Origin: Mesocentrotus franciscanus
Lineage: Eukaryota > Echinodermata > Echinoidea > Camarodonta > Strongylocentrotidae
Reading direction: 5' to 3'
Length of the DNA: 64,000 nt
Assembly: GCA_037976565.1 (NCBI GenBank)
Contig: CP137683.1
Coordinates: 4,550,865 to 4,614,864 of the forward strand
Below, piece after piece: positions 1 to 9,700 of this stretch. Position 1 is the stretch's first letter, and the number at the start of each line of letters is the position of its first letter. The notes beneath the pieces are model-generated. The model searched no databases. It had not been told where the DNA came from and was given only the letters and a program-made list of their open reading frames with translations. The position numbers and the translations under genes are program-made.

Positions 1-137
1 GTGGATAATATCTTGAACATTCCAGAGAGTACCTTCGAGAGAACGAGCTCCCAAAAGGTCTCAAAGAACATACTAACCACAATCTCCACACTTACTGAAG
101 CCATTCAAAAGGCATCCACCAACAACTTCACCTACAG
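1..137 (+). CDS. Adhesion GPCR, exon 1 of 8 in window (GAIN domain start; 5' part of gene outside window)
   Basis: Open from the first base in frame 1 and ending in a donor (TACAG|GTATGT) at 137/138, intron phase 2. It encodes residues 1-45 of the visible protein. These are a helical, polar stretch (DNILNIPESTF, then SKNILTTISTLTEAIQKAS) of the kind found in the helical subdomain of a GAIN domain. Joining the eight exons gives 1,755 coding bases, i.e. 584 codons plus a stop, without a frame break, which is strong support for the model. Adhesion GPCRs are plasma-membrane receptors whose long extracellular part is cut autocatalytically at the GPS within the GAIN domain; the ligand cannot be told from this part. 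The true start codon, signal peptide and any adhesion domains lie upstream of base 1. Confidence 0.85.
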
Positions 138-682
138 GTATGTAAGAAACATAGTGCCATTATTAGTTCTAAAAGTCATGGGCACAATACATTAGAATCA
201 GTTAGGTGTCCCCATCTTAAATACCAATACCTGGGGGATATTTGTAAAGTATGCGTGTCCTTTACTCCGTCTTAAAATATTGCTTAGGGAATCAACGTTT
301 TTACTTTATTTGATGGCAACTGATGATTCCAAAGTCAATTTTAAATCATTAGCGGTGGAAACGGGTGCTTGGGTATTGCTCGTGCACCTGATTTTGACAA
401 CTAGAATTATATTGATTCTGTGTTGTTGTTGTTGTTGTTGTTGTTTTTTTTGGGGGAGTCAGTATCAACTGACATCTTACAACATTGCCTCTTTCTATGA
501 GGGCTCAGGTGAACATATTTATTTTCCAAAGACTACCACTTTGCTTAATGTTCTTATTACAAAATTGTGACCTTGACTTAGTGCGGAGGATCCTCTTTAT
601 ACGACTTGTAAAAATCTTCGGTTATTGTTCCCTAGGCAAAAATATATAAAGAAACATCAGTATTAATTTTATTTCTGTGTAG
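138..682 (+). other. Adhesion GPCR intron 1
   Basis: Bounded by GTATGT at 138 and a pyrimidine-rich TTTCTGTGTAG acceptor ending at 682. It contains a (GTT)n microsatellite followed by a T run at about 421-450. The open frame at 280-570 crosses this microsatellite and is not considered coding. Confidence 0.8.
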
Positions 683-861
683 TGGATCAAATATTGTACT
701 GGCAGCCGTCAAAGTGGACAGGAAAAAATTCCCCCTCACGACGGCGATCGGAGGAGCCACGGATGACGTCATTGACTTTTCAGCCAATGAAGGATCTCCG
801 TCTAACACGGCAGGTGTAACGTCAGTATCTCTGCCGGAAGCAATTCTCTCTTCGATACCTA
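683..861 (+). CDS. Adhesion GPCR, exon 2 (GAIN domain)
   Basis: Starts after the acceptor CTGTGTAG and completes the split serine codon AG|T. It runs 59 whole codons to CCTA|GTAGGT (phase 1). Residues 46-106 include SNIVLAAVKVDR and, further on, VSLPEAILSSIP, a pattern typical of the beta-rich GAIN subdomain just before its central strands. Reading on past the donor meets a stop after eight codons, which supports ending the exon here. The phase fits both neighbours. The GTAGGT donor is somewhat weak, but the AGT join with exon 3 keeps frame and sense. Confidence 0.85.
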
Positions 862-1141
862 GTAGGTTCTCCTCTTGCAGCTATTGACTATTACCTTTCA
901 AATACAGTACGGTTAAACTACGATTTCAAAGTTAATTCGTACCAGTGCAAACATGCAAAAAAATTGTGACAAGAACCAATGCTGCAAAGGGAATGCAACG
1001 TAATGCAGGTACCGATCAAAAACAAAATGTAAAAATTATATCTATTTGACAAGCACGAGACAGGTCGGTATAAGACTAACAGCCCCAAATTAACTTGCAT
1101 CGTGTATCATGAAATAACATGATATGTATTAATCATTCCAG
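862..1141 (+). other. Adhesion GPCR intron 2
   Basis: A 280-bp intron between GTAGGT and the acceptor TTAATCATTCCAG. No repeat or RNA feature is recognised in it. Confidence 0.75.
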
Positions 1142-1371
1142 GTACTAACCAGGAAATATCCGTCAGCGTCTTTTTACTAAACTCGCCCAAGCTGTTTCAG
1201 GGTAACAGACCGTCCTCATCCATTGCTCCATCGTCTGGAAACAAGCAGAATCAGCAGCCGAAGACGACGTCCGTTGTCGCTTCTCCTATCTTAACTGTGA
1301 CCATTGAGGGAATCGATATCAAAGACCTCCCTGATAATGAATCCATTGTCTTTTTGTTTCCTGTGAACCAG
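1142..1371 (+). CDS. Adhesion GPCR, exon 3 (GAIN domain beta-sandwich)
   Basis: Follows ATTCCAG| and ends AACCAG|GTAGGC in phase 0. It encodes residues 106-182: QEISVSVFLLNSPKLF, then a Ser/Gln/Lys-rich loop (SSSIAPSSGNKQNQQPK), then VASPILTVTIEGIDIKDLP and ESIVFLFPVNQ. The order 'free-standing strand, variable loop, V-S-P-I-L-T-V-T-I, L-x-x-x-E-S-I-V-F-L-F' is the usual C-terminal GAIN sequence running into the GPS. The polar loop is probably a surface insertion. Confidence 0.9.
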
Positions 1372-1683
1372 GTAGGCCTATGGTGTCATGACATACATTC
1401 CTAAAGAAAGCAATAGACAAGATGCACACACAGACACAAAAAAATCATATAATCATTATACGTTTTGAGATACAGAAGTAAAAAGATGTAACCTACAAAC
1501 ACTATTAAGAGAAAACAGATGTATGCACAACGATCTCCTAGCCAATTTTTAATTAGTTACTATCATTACACACTGGATAACTAAAAAATAATAAGATAAT
1601 TACCAAAAAAAGCAAAATCATTCCTAGAAAACTCTTTGCCAAAAATGAATACTTGTTTTGTTAAATATCCACCTTTAATACAG
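1372..1683 (+). other. Adhesion GPCR intron 3
   Basis: A 312-bp AT-rich intron ending in CACCTTTAATACAG. A second acceptor-like ATTACAG 13 bases later gives the wrong frame, so the upstream AG at 1682-1683 is preferred. Confidence 0.75.
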
Positions 1684-1848
1684 ACATTGATTACAGAAGA
1701 GAATGATGCTGAGGTGTCACAACGTTGTGTTTATTGGGACATCGACTTAGGAGAATGGTCGGACGAAGGGTGTATAACCGAGAAAGCGGCTCTTGAAGGG
1801 ATGGTGTCTTGCCGGTGCTCTCATCTTACGAGTTTCGCCGTTCTACTG
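1684..1848 (+). CDS. Adhesion GPCR, exon 4 (GPS autoproteolysis motif)
   Basis: Encodes residues 183-237 (55 codons, phase 0 at both ends; donor CTACTG|GTATGC). It is a complete GPS: C197, W200 (CVYWDIDLGEW), W207, C212 (DEGC), C225 and C227 (CRCSHLTSF), with the catalytic His-Leu/Thr tripeptide at H229-L230-T231. In active GPS motifs the bond between Leu and Thr is cut, giving an N-terminal fragment and a membrane fragment that begins with the tethered agonist. Here the tethered agonist would be TSFAVLL followed directly by DIKG in exon 5. All four conserved cysteines and both tryptophans are present, so the motif is predicted to be cleavable. Confidence 0.95.
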
Positions 1849-1962
1849 GTATGCCTATGCTAAGTCAATGATTCCAATTCCAAATAGCATGGTAAAAGAT
1901 TCGGAATTCAGCAGCCTTCTCTTGAATATATCGACAATATATTTTAACATAATTATTACATG

Positions 1963-1993
<31 letters not shown>

Positions 1994-2313
1994 GTAAAAA
2001 CCACCCATGTTATGCAGTCATTCATTTAAACATGGCCAGTGGAAAATTTGGCCTAGTTTGAGCAATATATATTATATATTAACAAACATGGATTCTAGGG
2101 TTTTGGTGAAGCCATCTAATTTAGGAGATGAAAAGCGATGCATTTCGAAAGCTTCTTACTAAACGATTATCAAATAGTTTCATCCTCTCATTTTAACGGG
2201 CTGTATACCTCTACAAGTTACTGTTTTTTGTATACCTTTGTGACGTTAGTAGAATTGCAGTCCGTTTCTAGATTTGACTAATACCATATGTATTCATTAT
2301 GTATTCATTATAG
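1849..2313 (+). other. Adhesion GPCR intron 4 with (TA)n microsatellite
   Basis: The intron runs from GTATGC to ATTCATTATAG. A perfect-looking TA dinucleotide run occupies about 1966-1994. Confidence 0.75.
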
Positions 2314-2423
2314 GATATCAAAGGAAGCATCATATCTGAAGCTCTTGATATAATCAGTCGCATCGGTTGTATAGCTTCGATTATTTGTCTCGTCATTACC
2401 CTCTGTATTCCACTAGGTTTTAG
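2314..2423 (+). CDS. Adhesion GPCR, exon 5 (transmembrane helix 1)
   Basis: Residues 238-274, phase 0 to phase 2 (TTTTAG|GTAAGA). It encodes DIKGSIISEALDIISRIGC followed by the hydrophobic run IASIICLVITLCIPLGF, which is TM1. The preceding I-S-R-I-G-C and the Ser/Cys-rich helix are typical of TM1 in family B2 receptors. The acceptor TTCATTATAG is short of pyrimidines, but frame and phase on both sides fit. Confidence 0.9.
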
Positions 2424-2983
2424 GTAAGATTACAAACTCTCTAGTGTTATCAAATAGTGCCAACTCTGTGTTCTCATAATATGGGTTATTAAAGGAATAT
2501 AATATAAAGAGATTCTTAAAGATCACAAACAGAGAATAATTCCTACCATATTCCAAAACATTCGACACCATATTAATCTTAAAAGAAGTCTTGTATTTTG
2601 ATGCTTCTAAATTATGGACAGAATTTCGAGAAGATGTCATATTATTGAATCGATTTTGCTGTAAAATAAGAAAGATACACACCAATATAAAGCCTCAGTT
2701 GATCGATGATGTAATGTTGAGAAATAATTCTTCTTTAATTGATTGTTGGGGGATAAGCAATTTCTCAAAGAAGTTAATAATTGATGTCTATAATGTTTGA
2801 AACAATTGCAAAATACAAATGATACCTTTCCCTTCTCTACCCGGCATTTAAACAAAACGAATTGAAATCTACAAAATCGTTCTTTTTTGTTAAAAAAAAA
2901 CAATATATTTTTAACACTTTCAAGAGGTTGCATTTTGTAAAAAAATATTCATCATACTCATTGGTATCATTTTAACTTCACAG
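2424..2983 (+). other. Adhesion GPCR intron 5
   Basis: A 560-bp AT-rich intron ending in TTTTAACTTCACAG. The open frames inside it (2413-2933 on either strand) are low-complexity shadows. Nothing else is recognised. Confidence 0.7.
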
Positions 2984-3246
2984 GAAACTGCGCAGGAAAC
3001 AGCCACAGCAAATCCTTATTAATCTCAGTTTCGCGCTGCTAGCTCTGTACGTCACTTTCGTCATCGGTATTGACCGACCAACCTCGAGGATCAGCTGTAC
3101 TGTGGTTGCTATCCTATTGCATTACTTCTGTCTTGCATCTCTTGCTTGGATGGGTGTAGAAGCCTTCAACATGTACATGATGTTTGTTAGGGTTCTGAAT
3201 TCATACATACCGAAGTTTCTACTAAAATGCTCTCTGATTGGTTGGG
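2984..3246 (+). CDS. Adhesion GPCR, exon 6 (TM2, TM3 and start of TM4)
   Basis: Residues 274-362, phase 2 to phase 1 (TGG G|GTAAGT). After the basic first intracellular loop (KLRRKQPQQ) comes TM2 (ILINLSFALLALYVTFVIG). A short loop with a conserved cysteine (ISCTVV) leads into TM3 (LLHYFCLASLAWMGVEAFNM). The words 'LLHYF.L....WM..EA' are a hallmark of adhesion GPCR TM3. The second intracellular loop (VRVLNSYIPKFLLK) leads into the first residues of TM4 (CSLIGW), which continues in exon 7. Confidence 0.95.
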
Positions 3247-4675
3247 GTAAGTTACTAGGTTTGAAAGTACAGAAGTTGTTACAAATTTTATGTGAGGTTT
3301 TTAATATTTTGTACATATATGGAAAATCGACTAAATTTTTTTTAGATCTCAGAAGCAAAGCTTTTAATTGTGAACTCTTGGTATCTCATTGCGAATGATC
3401 GACACAATTGTTTTGCTGTTAAACTATTTAGTTGACAACTATCCATTACTTTCATATTCACAATTCACCATGTCCACCATTTCAAACAGTAGCAACGTTG
3501 GTATGAATCTGTAAGAGATAACAATCTGCTGAGGTACAATTTATAGGTATAGACATAGGTTAATTTAGGTTAGCAGTAAATACGCTCTAATCTGTCTAAC
3601 AAATTTTTTTTTTTAAATCAATTCCATAACACTTTCTATTACTGACAATTGTATCGGAGACTTTTAAAACTGATCTTGTATTGTGTTAGTTTGTAAGAAT
3701 TTACGTTACAGATTGTTAACCGTGAAATGCCTGTCACTCCTCACGAGGCAACAACATATTTTCTAACACGATATATAGCCACGTTCAGACGTGGCTTCCT
3801 AGTCGGCGTAAGTTTTCCCTGCAGCAATAAACATTCCACAACTATTTTACATACACCATTAGTTGTCGGACCAACTTGCCACGATTAAGTTGATACGACC
3901 TTCCACCGACCCAGTCTTACTCAGCGCAACTTCTGGAAGTGGAGGCGCCCGCACTAGTCAACCTCAACCTAGCTTCCGCATCCAAACCGCGCGAAATCTA
4001 CTTCTCATTTTCGATTTTAAACAAACATATTCCTAAAAAACTGAACATCACTCTAAATCAAAGGCATCGAAAAACTCGCGTGTGGTAAACACTGTAGGTT
4101 TGCCCCCGGAAGTTTTAAATGTTAGGTCATACATCCCTTGTGAAAGGTCACAGAAACTCCGAGGGCCAAGTGAGAGCATCCACACCATGGGTGTCGATCA
4201 CGGGGATGGGGGATATATCCCCCAATATTTCAGGTGGGGATGGCCTGTACAATCACCCCCAATAATTCACCATCAAAAAAAAAAAAATGAAGAGAAAATT
4301 AATGATGAGAGCCCGATGAGAGTAGTTAATGGTTATTACTCGCAAGATGACCATCAATATACACATTTTGCTATCTCATTTTCATAATACATACATATAT
4401 TAATAGGAAACAAAGTAAATAAGACAACCGTATATGAGACAAGAAAAAATTGAATTCTCGCTCATACGGCTTCATCAGGAATTGATGAATTTATTCAATT
4501 TATTCAATCAACACCATCATAGAAATGCAGCGCGCCAAATGCAGAGCCGCAGCGTTAAAAAGCAAAAAGGCGAGCTAAATGTTAAGCGCGAAGCGCAAAA
4601 GTGCAAAAAGAAGTAGAGAATGGGAGAGAGAGATAATGAGAGACAGAGAGGATAATAACCCAGGTATATAGCAAG
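3247..4675 (+). other. Adhesion GPCR intron 6, proximal part; possible solo LTR
   Basis: First part of a 6.2-kb intron. Around 3700-3990 there is a locally GC-richer block with a TATA-like 'gatatatagccacg' and an AATAAA word (about 3827), followed by 'agttgtcggaccaac'. This resembles promoter and polyadenylation signals of a retroviral-type LTR, but no paired LTR or coding region is visible. 4190-4300 is a simple GGGGAT-type stretch with an A run. The rest is AT-rich with nothing recognised. Confidence 0.3.
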
Positions 4676-5132
4676 CCCATGTGGGCCCACATGGGTCCCA
4701 TATTCTCCAAAACATGGGCCCCATATGGAAAACCATCTGGGGCCCTAAGGCATCTGCACCCAAGAAGCATATGGGACCCATATGGGTAAACCCATATAAG
4801 ACAGATGGGACCCAGATGGGACCCATACCAAACTGGGCCCAAATGGGTATGCCCAGCTTAATCCCATCTGGTACCCATATTGGTTAACCCTGATATATCC
4901 CATGTGGGTTAACCCAGATTTTCCCCATGTGTTACCCATATGGGCATATTCTACCCATATGTGTACGCCCAGCTCATTCCCATCTGGGACCCATAAGGGC
5001 TGGCCCAGATAGATCCCATATGGGTTACTAAATATTGGCCCCATATGGGATACATATATGGGTTCCATTTAATAGCCCAGATGGCACAAGTGACCCAGAT
5101 CATCCCCATATGGGCCCCATATGGGCTTGCTA
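4676..5132. repeat. Palindromic minisatellite based on CCCATATGGG / TGGGACCCA
   Basis: About 450 bp made of imperfect, interspersed units such as cccatatgggacccatatgg, acccagatgggacc and gcccatgtgggcccacatgg. The core words CCCATATGGG, CCCA(G/T)ATGGG and GGGCCC are self-complementary, so the array can pair with itself in many registers. It reads open in several frames on both strands because of its composition; none of these frames is a gene. It lies in intron 6 of the receptor gene. Confidence 0.85.
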
Positions 5133-5225
5133 CCTGGGAAAAAGGGAAAAGGGAAGAAACGGGCAGAAGAAAAAAGGAAGGGGGAAGAGAAAAGGAAGAA
5201 AGACAAGAGAAAGAGGAGCATATAT
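5133..5225. repeat. Purine-only tract (G/A-rich)
   Basis: The + strand is almost pure G and A (for example gaaaagggaagaaacgggca, then aaaggaagggggaagaga). It directly abuts the CCCATATGGG array. Low-complexity intronic sequence. Confidence 0.75.
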
Positions 5226-6250
5226 ATTCCAGCATTTCCTTCAGGGAACTGATGTAAATGGGCGATGAAAAAAGAAGTTGACTTTAAAGTAACCTACAAT
5301 TAAATATATTGCTCATGTTTATTTCTTACAATGTCAAAACTACTTTACGGGATCCCCCTCCCTAAAAAGCTTAGGCATGGGTGATGGTAGGTATAAGGTT
5401 AATGCATGATCAGGAATTATAGTAGGTGAGTGGATGGAAAAGAAGTGAGAAACAAGCTGAAGAGAAAGACGGTTTTGTCCAAATGGCAGCATGTAGGAGA
5501 CGAAACTTTCAGTTTGTTCCCTGATTCATATCAGTATCTATTTTTTTAATTGATTTCATCCATTTCTTTGTTTATTTATATCTCTACATGTAAAACATTT
5601 GAAGAGCTTTTTCCGAAAGGAGCAAAATATTTTGATAGCAAATGGAGATAATGATATACATTTTCCTCTATTTACCTTGAACAAAATTATTAACCTAAAT
5701 TACGAGAGAAATTATGAACACATGCATCTTTTACTAACAATTTTCCATAGACACCTGAACAAAATCGGGTAAACAAAGAGTTCTTTCTTAAGTTACACAC
5801 ATGGATCTAGTGCCTCTTGAAAATAAGCTCTTTGTATGTACATAAACAAGCAATACAACAGAATACTCCAGTTTGATATTTTGGAGAAAGATTATTATGT
5901 CACAACTTATTTTTGTTTTATTGAAAAGCTGATGTAGGCCTATGTATTGTATTCAAACGTAACAGGCATTAGATAGTTAAGGTGTTTTTGAAGGTTAGAA
6001 TGTTATTAAGTTTGAAGTTTTGTTTATAACACCCTTCCAATAATAATGCACCTTCTAAGACTGGTTATAGTTTTGGGAAAAAATAGTGCTCTGGTCAGGG
6101 CCTTAGGGGAATATTATGCTTATATTTTAGAGCGTATCTGGTATGATAAGTATATCTGGGTGAAGAAGGAGATAATGGAAGTTTGTTGTTTGGTAGTTGG
6201 AACGTAAGTTTTATATTATGTTTTTAAGAAACAGACAGTTTTTATGAGAT
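5226..6250 (+). other. Adhesion GPCR intron 6, no recognised feature
   Basis: AT-rich unique-looking intronic sequence. A 'gtaggcctatg' word occurs at about 5935. No ORF, RNA gene or repeat structure can be supported. Confidence 0.5.
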
Positions 6251-6402
6251 CTGGGCCCCATTTCACGAAACTTGTCATCAGTGACAAATGACAGTTTTTG
6301 TTATAAGCTACTGAAATCCTTGCTTCCGATTGGTTATCAGCAGATTTGTCACTGATTTTTGTCATTTGTCATTGAAAAAAGGCTTTGTGAAATGGGTTCC
6401 AG
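6251..6402. mobile_element. Short MITE with GGGCCCCATTTCACGAAA-type ends
   Basis: Left end ctgggccccatttcacgaaa at 6251. The right end, read on the other strand, is ctggaacccatttcacaaag. The inner part is also inverted: gtgacaaatgacag on the left and gacaaatgacaaaaatcagt on the right. About 152 bp in all, so the whole element is a near-palindrome. No clear target duplication. Non-autonomous DNA transposon or fold-back MITE; superfamily unknown. Confidence 0.7.
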
Positions 6403-7090
6403 GAGTGGAAATTTTCTGTCATTTTGAGAACCAAATTTTGCATCAGTGATATTCTGTTTCATTGAATTGAGTTTCCCGCAGAGAGGATTCAGTTGGTTTA
6501 ATTAAAGAAGGAAGAGAGTCAAATGAAGAACCAAAAGCAATATGTTTTTCATTTACTAATGAGAACTATGTTGTTTTGAGATCTCCTTACACAGAATATT
6601 GGAATGGGTTTTTCACGATGAATGTTGTTTGGAGACATCAATATTCATAAAATGTATGTTTCATCACCAGGAAATAAAGAATTTTCTGTCTACATGAACC
6701 TTTCCTGGTTGCTTATTAATGCATTTGCCCACTGGTAACATAATACTTTCACAAGTTGATATCCCTCACCATTGGATTTTTTTGGTAATGTCTAAATTTC
6801 GTTTAAAAATAGATGATATCAGTCTGGTAGGCCTACACTGCAGGCAAGAGTCAGGACTAACATTTAGCATGTTATTAATTTTATTACCACTCTTATATTC
6901 TCTGAAATGTTATCTTTATTAAGGGTGACTTGAAAAAGTTAATAACTTGGAAGGGAGGGGTGCAACCTGCCACACGCTTCTACCTCTTGGTTGCTTTGAT
7001 CCATTGCCGAAAATATTTTGGCACCTATCATCCCCCCCAACCACGGATACAAATCGACACCCCTGATCCACACGGTCAACTTATGCGGTG
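6403..7090 (+). other. Adhesion GPCR intron 6, no recognised feature
   Basis: Intronic sequence between two mobile elements. A short stretch at 6940-7080 is richer in C and may belong to the flank of the next element. No gene is supported. Confidence 0.4.
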
Positions 7091-7546
7091 GTCACAACCC
7101 GCCGTACTTGCAAGTGCGTGCTGTCTACGTACAAAAACGTGGGCAAAATTTGGGTATCCGTACGTGGTGAGTACCGCCTCCGTACGGATTTGGGAGCACG
7201 CAGACACACCGTAGCACTTTTAGTGCACGAGGAGCTTCGCTGCGTTCAGGCTGCGGTCGGGCTACCGATTCACCCCAGTGCGTGTGACGTGCGTGCCCGG
7301 TACTGCCAACGAGCGCACAACGCACTGACTCCGTGCGTCTTTTAAATTTGTTTCCCACGGTCACTTGCTCTACTGAAGGCGCACTTAGCACGTGCGTGCT
7401 GCGCACGTGATAAGTGCGTGGTCCGTGCTTACTCGCCACTTCCCCAGTTCAACTGTCCAATGAGCACGCAGAACTCACGTGGACCGTACCGAGTAAGCAC
7501 GTGCTCCGCACTTACAACGCACGTTGTGCGCACTGATTTATGAAGT

Positions 7547-7558
7547 ATATAAAAGCCC
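7547..7558 (+). promoter_or_regulatory. TATA box of element X
   Basis: TATATAAAAGCC, 36 bases upstream of the ATG at 7594. The same word TATAAAAGCC occurs upstream of the corresponding ORF in the element at 18,211, which supports a conserved transposon promoter. Confidence 0.6.
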
Positions 7559-7593
7559 AGCCGACGGACGAGTGCCAATATTTCGTCTCCAAG

Positions 7594-7886
7594 ATGGCGC
7601 CGAAGAAGACACAGAATAAGGGGTCAGTGCATCTGCAGCTCAAAAGGTAGCGGATAAGGCCAGAGAGGCCCAACAGAAACGGGCAGCGGAAGATGAGAGG
7701 GCCAGAGAGGAAGAGGAGAGGAGGAGCGAAAAAGAGTCAGATGGTGACGCCAAAGAGTCTGATCATGAGGAGGGTGCTGCTGGTGGCTCGGAGAAGGGGT
7801 CACATGAAGAAGGGGGAAAAAATCACCGAGTTCATCGTACGTGCACGCACTTACAACGTGCGAGTGAGTACGGACACCGTACGTGA
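7594..7886 (+). pseudogene. Broken N-terminal part of a transposon-encoded protein (element X)
   Basis: ATG at 7594 begins MAPKKTQNKG, but this frame stops after 18 codons. A one-base frame change near 7625 opens a long charged frame (7626-7886) reading SASAAQKVADKAREAQQK, then many Glu, Arg and Ser residues, and finally GSHEEGGKNHRVHRT. The composition and the lysine-rich start look like the disordered, charged N-terminus of a transposon protein. The frameshift, the short length and the run into subterminal repeats mean it is not functional. A weakly similar start is seen at 18,914. No catalytic domain is present. Confidence 0.55.
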
Positions 7887-8202
7887 GCAGCACGTGTAAG
7901 TACGGCCTCCGTACGATAACTTGGTAACCGCACGGAGACCGTACGTTGTAAGCACGTTGTAAGCATGCACGTACAACGCGCTTACCACGTGCGCAACGTA
8001 CGATACACGCAACCGCTCACGGCCAGGCGTGGCGTGCGGGTCACGTACTTACACCGTGCGTGTGACGTGCGTTGCCGGTACTCCCTCCCTGCCTTTGCTA
8101 CTCCCTCCCTACGTTTTCAGAAAAAAACGTGGCGGCCGTGGCCTCCCCAAAACCGTACGGACTAAAAACACGCACGGTGGGTTGTGCCCAGGGCTTAAAT
8201 CA

Positions 8203-8314
8203 GTCGGCGTAAAGGTCGGCGTAGCTAACACGGCTATCGTTCAGACCGTCACTACCTTTACGCCACCTCACCATACTTACGCCGAATAGCTCTAAACACG
8301 ACCTTTACGCCGAC
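8203..8314. mobile_element. Tiny palindromic MITE, 16-bp perfect TIR
   Basis: GTCGGCGTAAAGGTCG at 8203-8218 is an exact reverse complement of 8299-8314. The 112-bp unit lies just outside the right end of element X and has related words inside (ctttacgcc, cttacgccg). It could be a MITE or an internal part of a larger damaged element. Confidence 0.7.
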
Positions 8315-9492
8315 CAAAAATGCCATCGTGTGAATTTTTGCCACCTATTAACATTGCTAAAGCTACGTTATTCAATTTTAATTTGTTACACCTGAACGTA
8401 GAATCGTACAAAATAATAAAACCAAAGGCCTTTATTCTGGCCTTTTTTTTCCCCCGTTAAAATTTAACGTGTGTTTTATTAAAGTGCGGGTTCAAAGAAA
8501 ATCATAAATATGGCAAATAATGTATTACTAGAAACTGGTAAGCTAACAGATGGCCATCGTACAAGTTTTAGGTCAACTACATATCGGGTGATTTATAAAA
8601 ATACAAATAAAACCACCTCCATAGCATCTGGGAAATGCGAGAGATTCGCCAGAAAAATAACGATGTTTTAATGCCGTCACAATATGAACCAATCCTGCCC
8701 AAGCAGACGACATCCCATAAAGAATGAACATAATTGCAATGCTATTTTTCTCAAATTATAATGAGTTTAGTGTATATAAATGTGATGGAATTTTACACCA
8801 TTCAAAAAGGGATATGAAACCGATTCTGATAACTAAATTCTTTTGTTTGTAAATACACAGGATAGGGGTTAATGAACAATCAAAGAAACCACACTTTCAA
8901 ATTTAAAACCCCCCGGAATGATAGCATGGACGCATTTGTTCCCTCTTGAAACGCCGAACATACCGCGGTGTATGCAGCTGAAAATACAATGGCGTCTTAT
9001 TTTGTTTACAAGTGACGGATTCCTTAATTTTTATCGCTGCATTTTTCATCAAAATAATACCATGCGCGGGGTTTAGAGTGAGGCAATAGATTAAACATTT
9101 AGCCTGACGGTAGTGAAGTAAGAGAAATAACTGAAGAGAAGATGACGAAACAGGCACTGAAAATGTGTGAGATGTCATGGGACATCGTCTGCTTGTGCAA
9201 ATCATGTTCAACATGTGACGTCACACATCTCAGCAGCGATCGGAGAGCATTTCAGGTGCTATGCCGGGGCTGTATTAAGCGTTTTGTAATTCATAATAAT
9301 CATTACTTCGAATGTTTCCAAGCATTGAATTTTGATAATCTTGTCAAATCAAAGTGTCACCTTTGCAATAATGACAATAAATTTAGTGTTTAAAATCAAT
9401 GAACCTTCTCTTTAAGTACTTATCCCACCTTTTTTTTGGTGCCATTTTATCCGACTATTCTCATAATTTTGTCTTTTACATCTTTTATACAG
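8315..9492 (+). other. Adhesion GPCR intron 6, distal part
   Basis: No gene or repeat is recognised. The sequence ends in the strong acceptor TCTTTTATACAG at 9481-9492. Confidence 0.5.
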
Positions 9493-9559
9493 GCATTCCA
9501 TTCGTTGTCGTCATAATAACAGTTGCCAGCAATTGGACAGCTTATCAAAATTATGAATA
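9493..9559 (+). CDS. Adhesion GPCR, exon 7 (TM4 and second extracellular loop), 67 bp
   Basis: A short exon. Acceptor CTTTTATACAG|, donor GAATA|GTAAGC, phase 1 to phase 2. With the split codons it encodes residues 362-384: G-IPFVVVIITVAS (TM4, following CSLIGW of exon 6), then NWTAYQNYEY. The loop continues in exon 8 as C385 (YCFILPGYS), which matches the family pattern of a cysteine in extracellular loop 2 that pairs with the TM3 cysteine. NWT is an N-glycosylation sequon. The exon was found by requiring phase and helix content between exons 6 and 8, and the join restores an unbroken receptor. Confidence 0.9.
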
Positions 9560-9700
9560 GTAAGCGAGTATTGAAAATTTGAATATCTATTTGATTGTTT
9601 GTTTGAAGAATTTATAAAAAAATCCCACGAGAGTTAATATATTATAATTAATGTGTAAATAAATAATGTTCCTGTCAAATTCCAATGATTTAACCAGATG
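9560..9700 (+). other. Adhesion GPCR intron 7, part before the LINE insertion
   Basis: AT-rich intronic sequence. The 5' boundary of the LINE insertion is unclear and lies near the (GTGT)-rich stretch at 9710-9760. Confidence 0.5.

Larger units (their letters stand above)
7091..8188. mobile_element. DNA transposon remnant with CGTAC-rich subterminal repeats ('element X')
   Basis: About 1.1 kb. Imperfect inverted ends: gtcacaacccgccgtac at 7091, and the reverse of cgcacggtgggttgtgcc at 8171-8188. Both flanks inside the ends are dense in short words such as gtgcgtgc, cgtacgt, cacgtgcg and acttacaac. The centre (7547-7886) carries a TATA box and the start of a protein. The arrangement of ends, GC-rich word arrays, promoter and broken ORF is the same as in the element at 18,211. 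Superfamily not certain. It lies in intron 6 of the receptor gene. Confidence 0.7.

Noticed and set aside
3700..3990. Solo LTR of a retrovirus-like element
   Set aside because: TATA- and AATAAA-like words are present, but there is no defined TG...CA boundary, target duplication or second LTR; kept only as a remark in the intron entry.
4745..5068. Frames rich in M-G-P-I-W words in the CCCATATGGG array
   Set aside because: Generated by the palindromic repeat; all frames on both strands show similar repeats.
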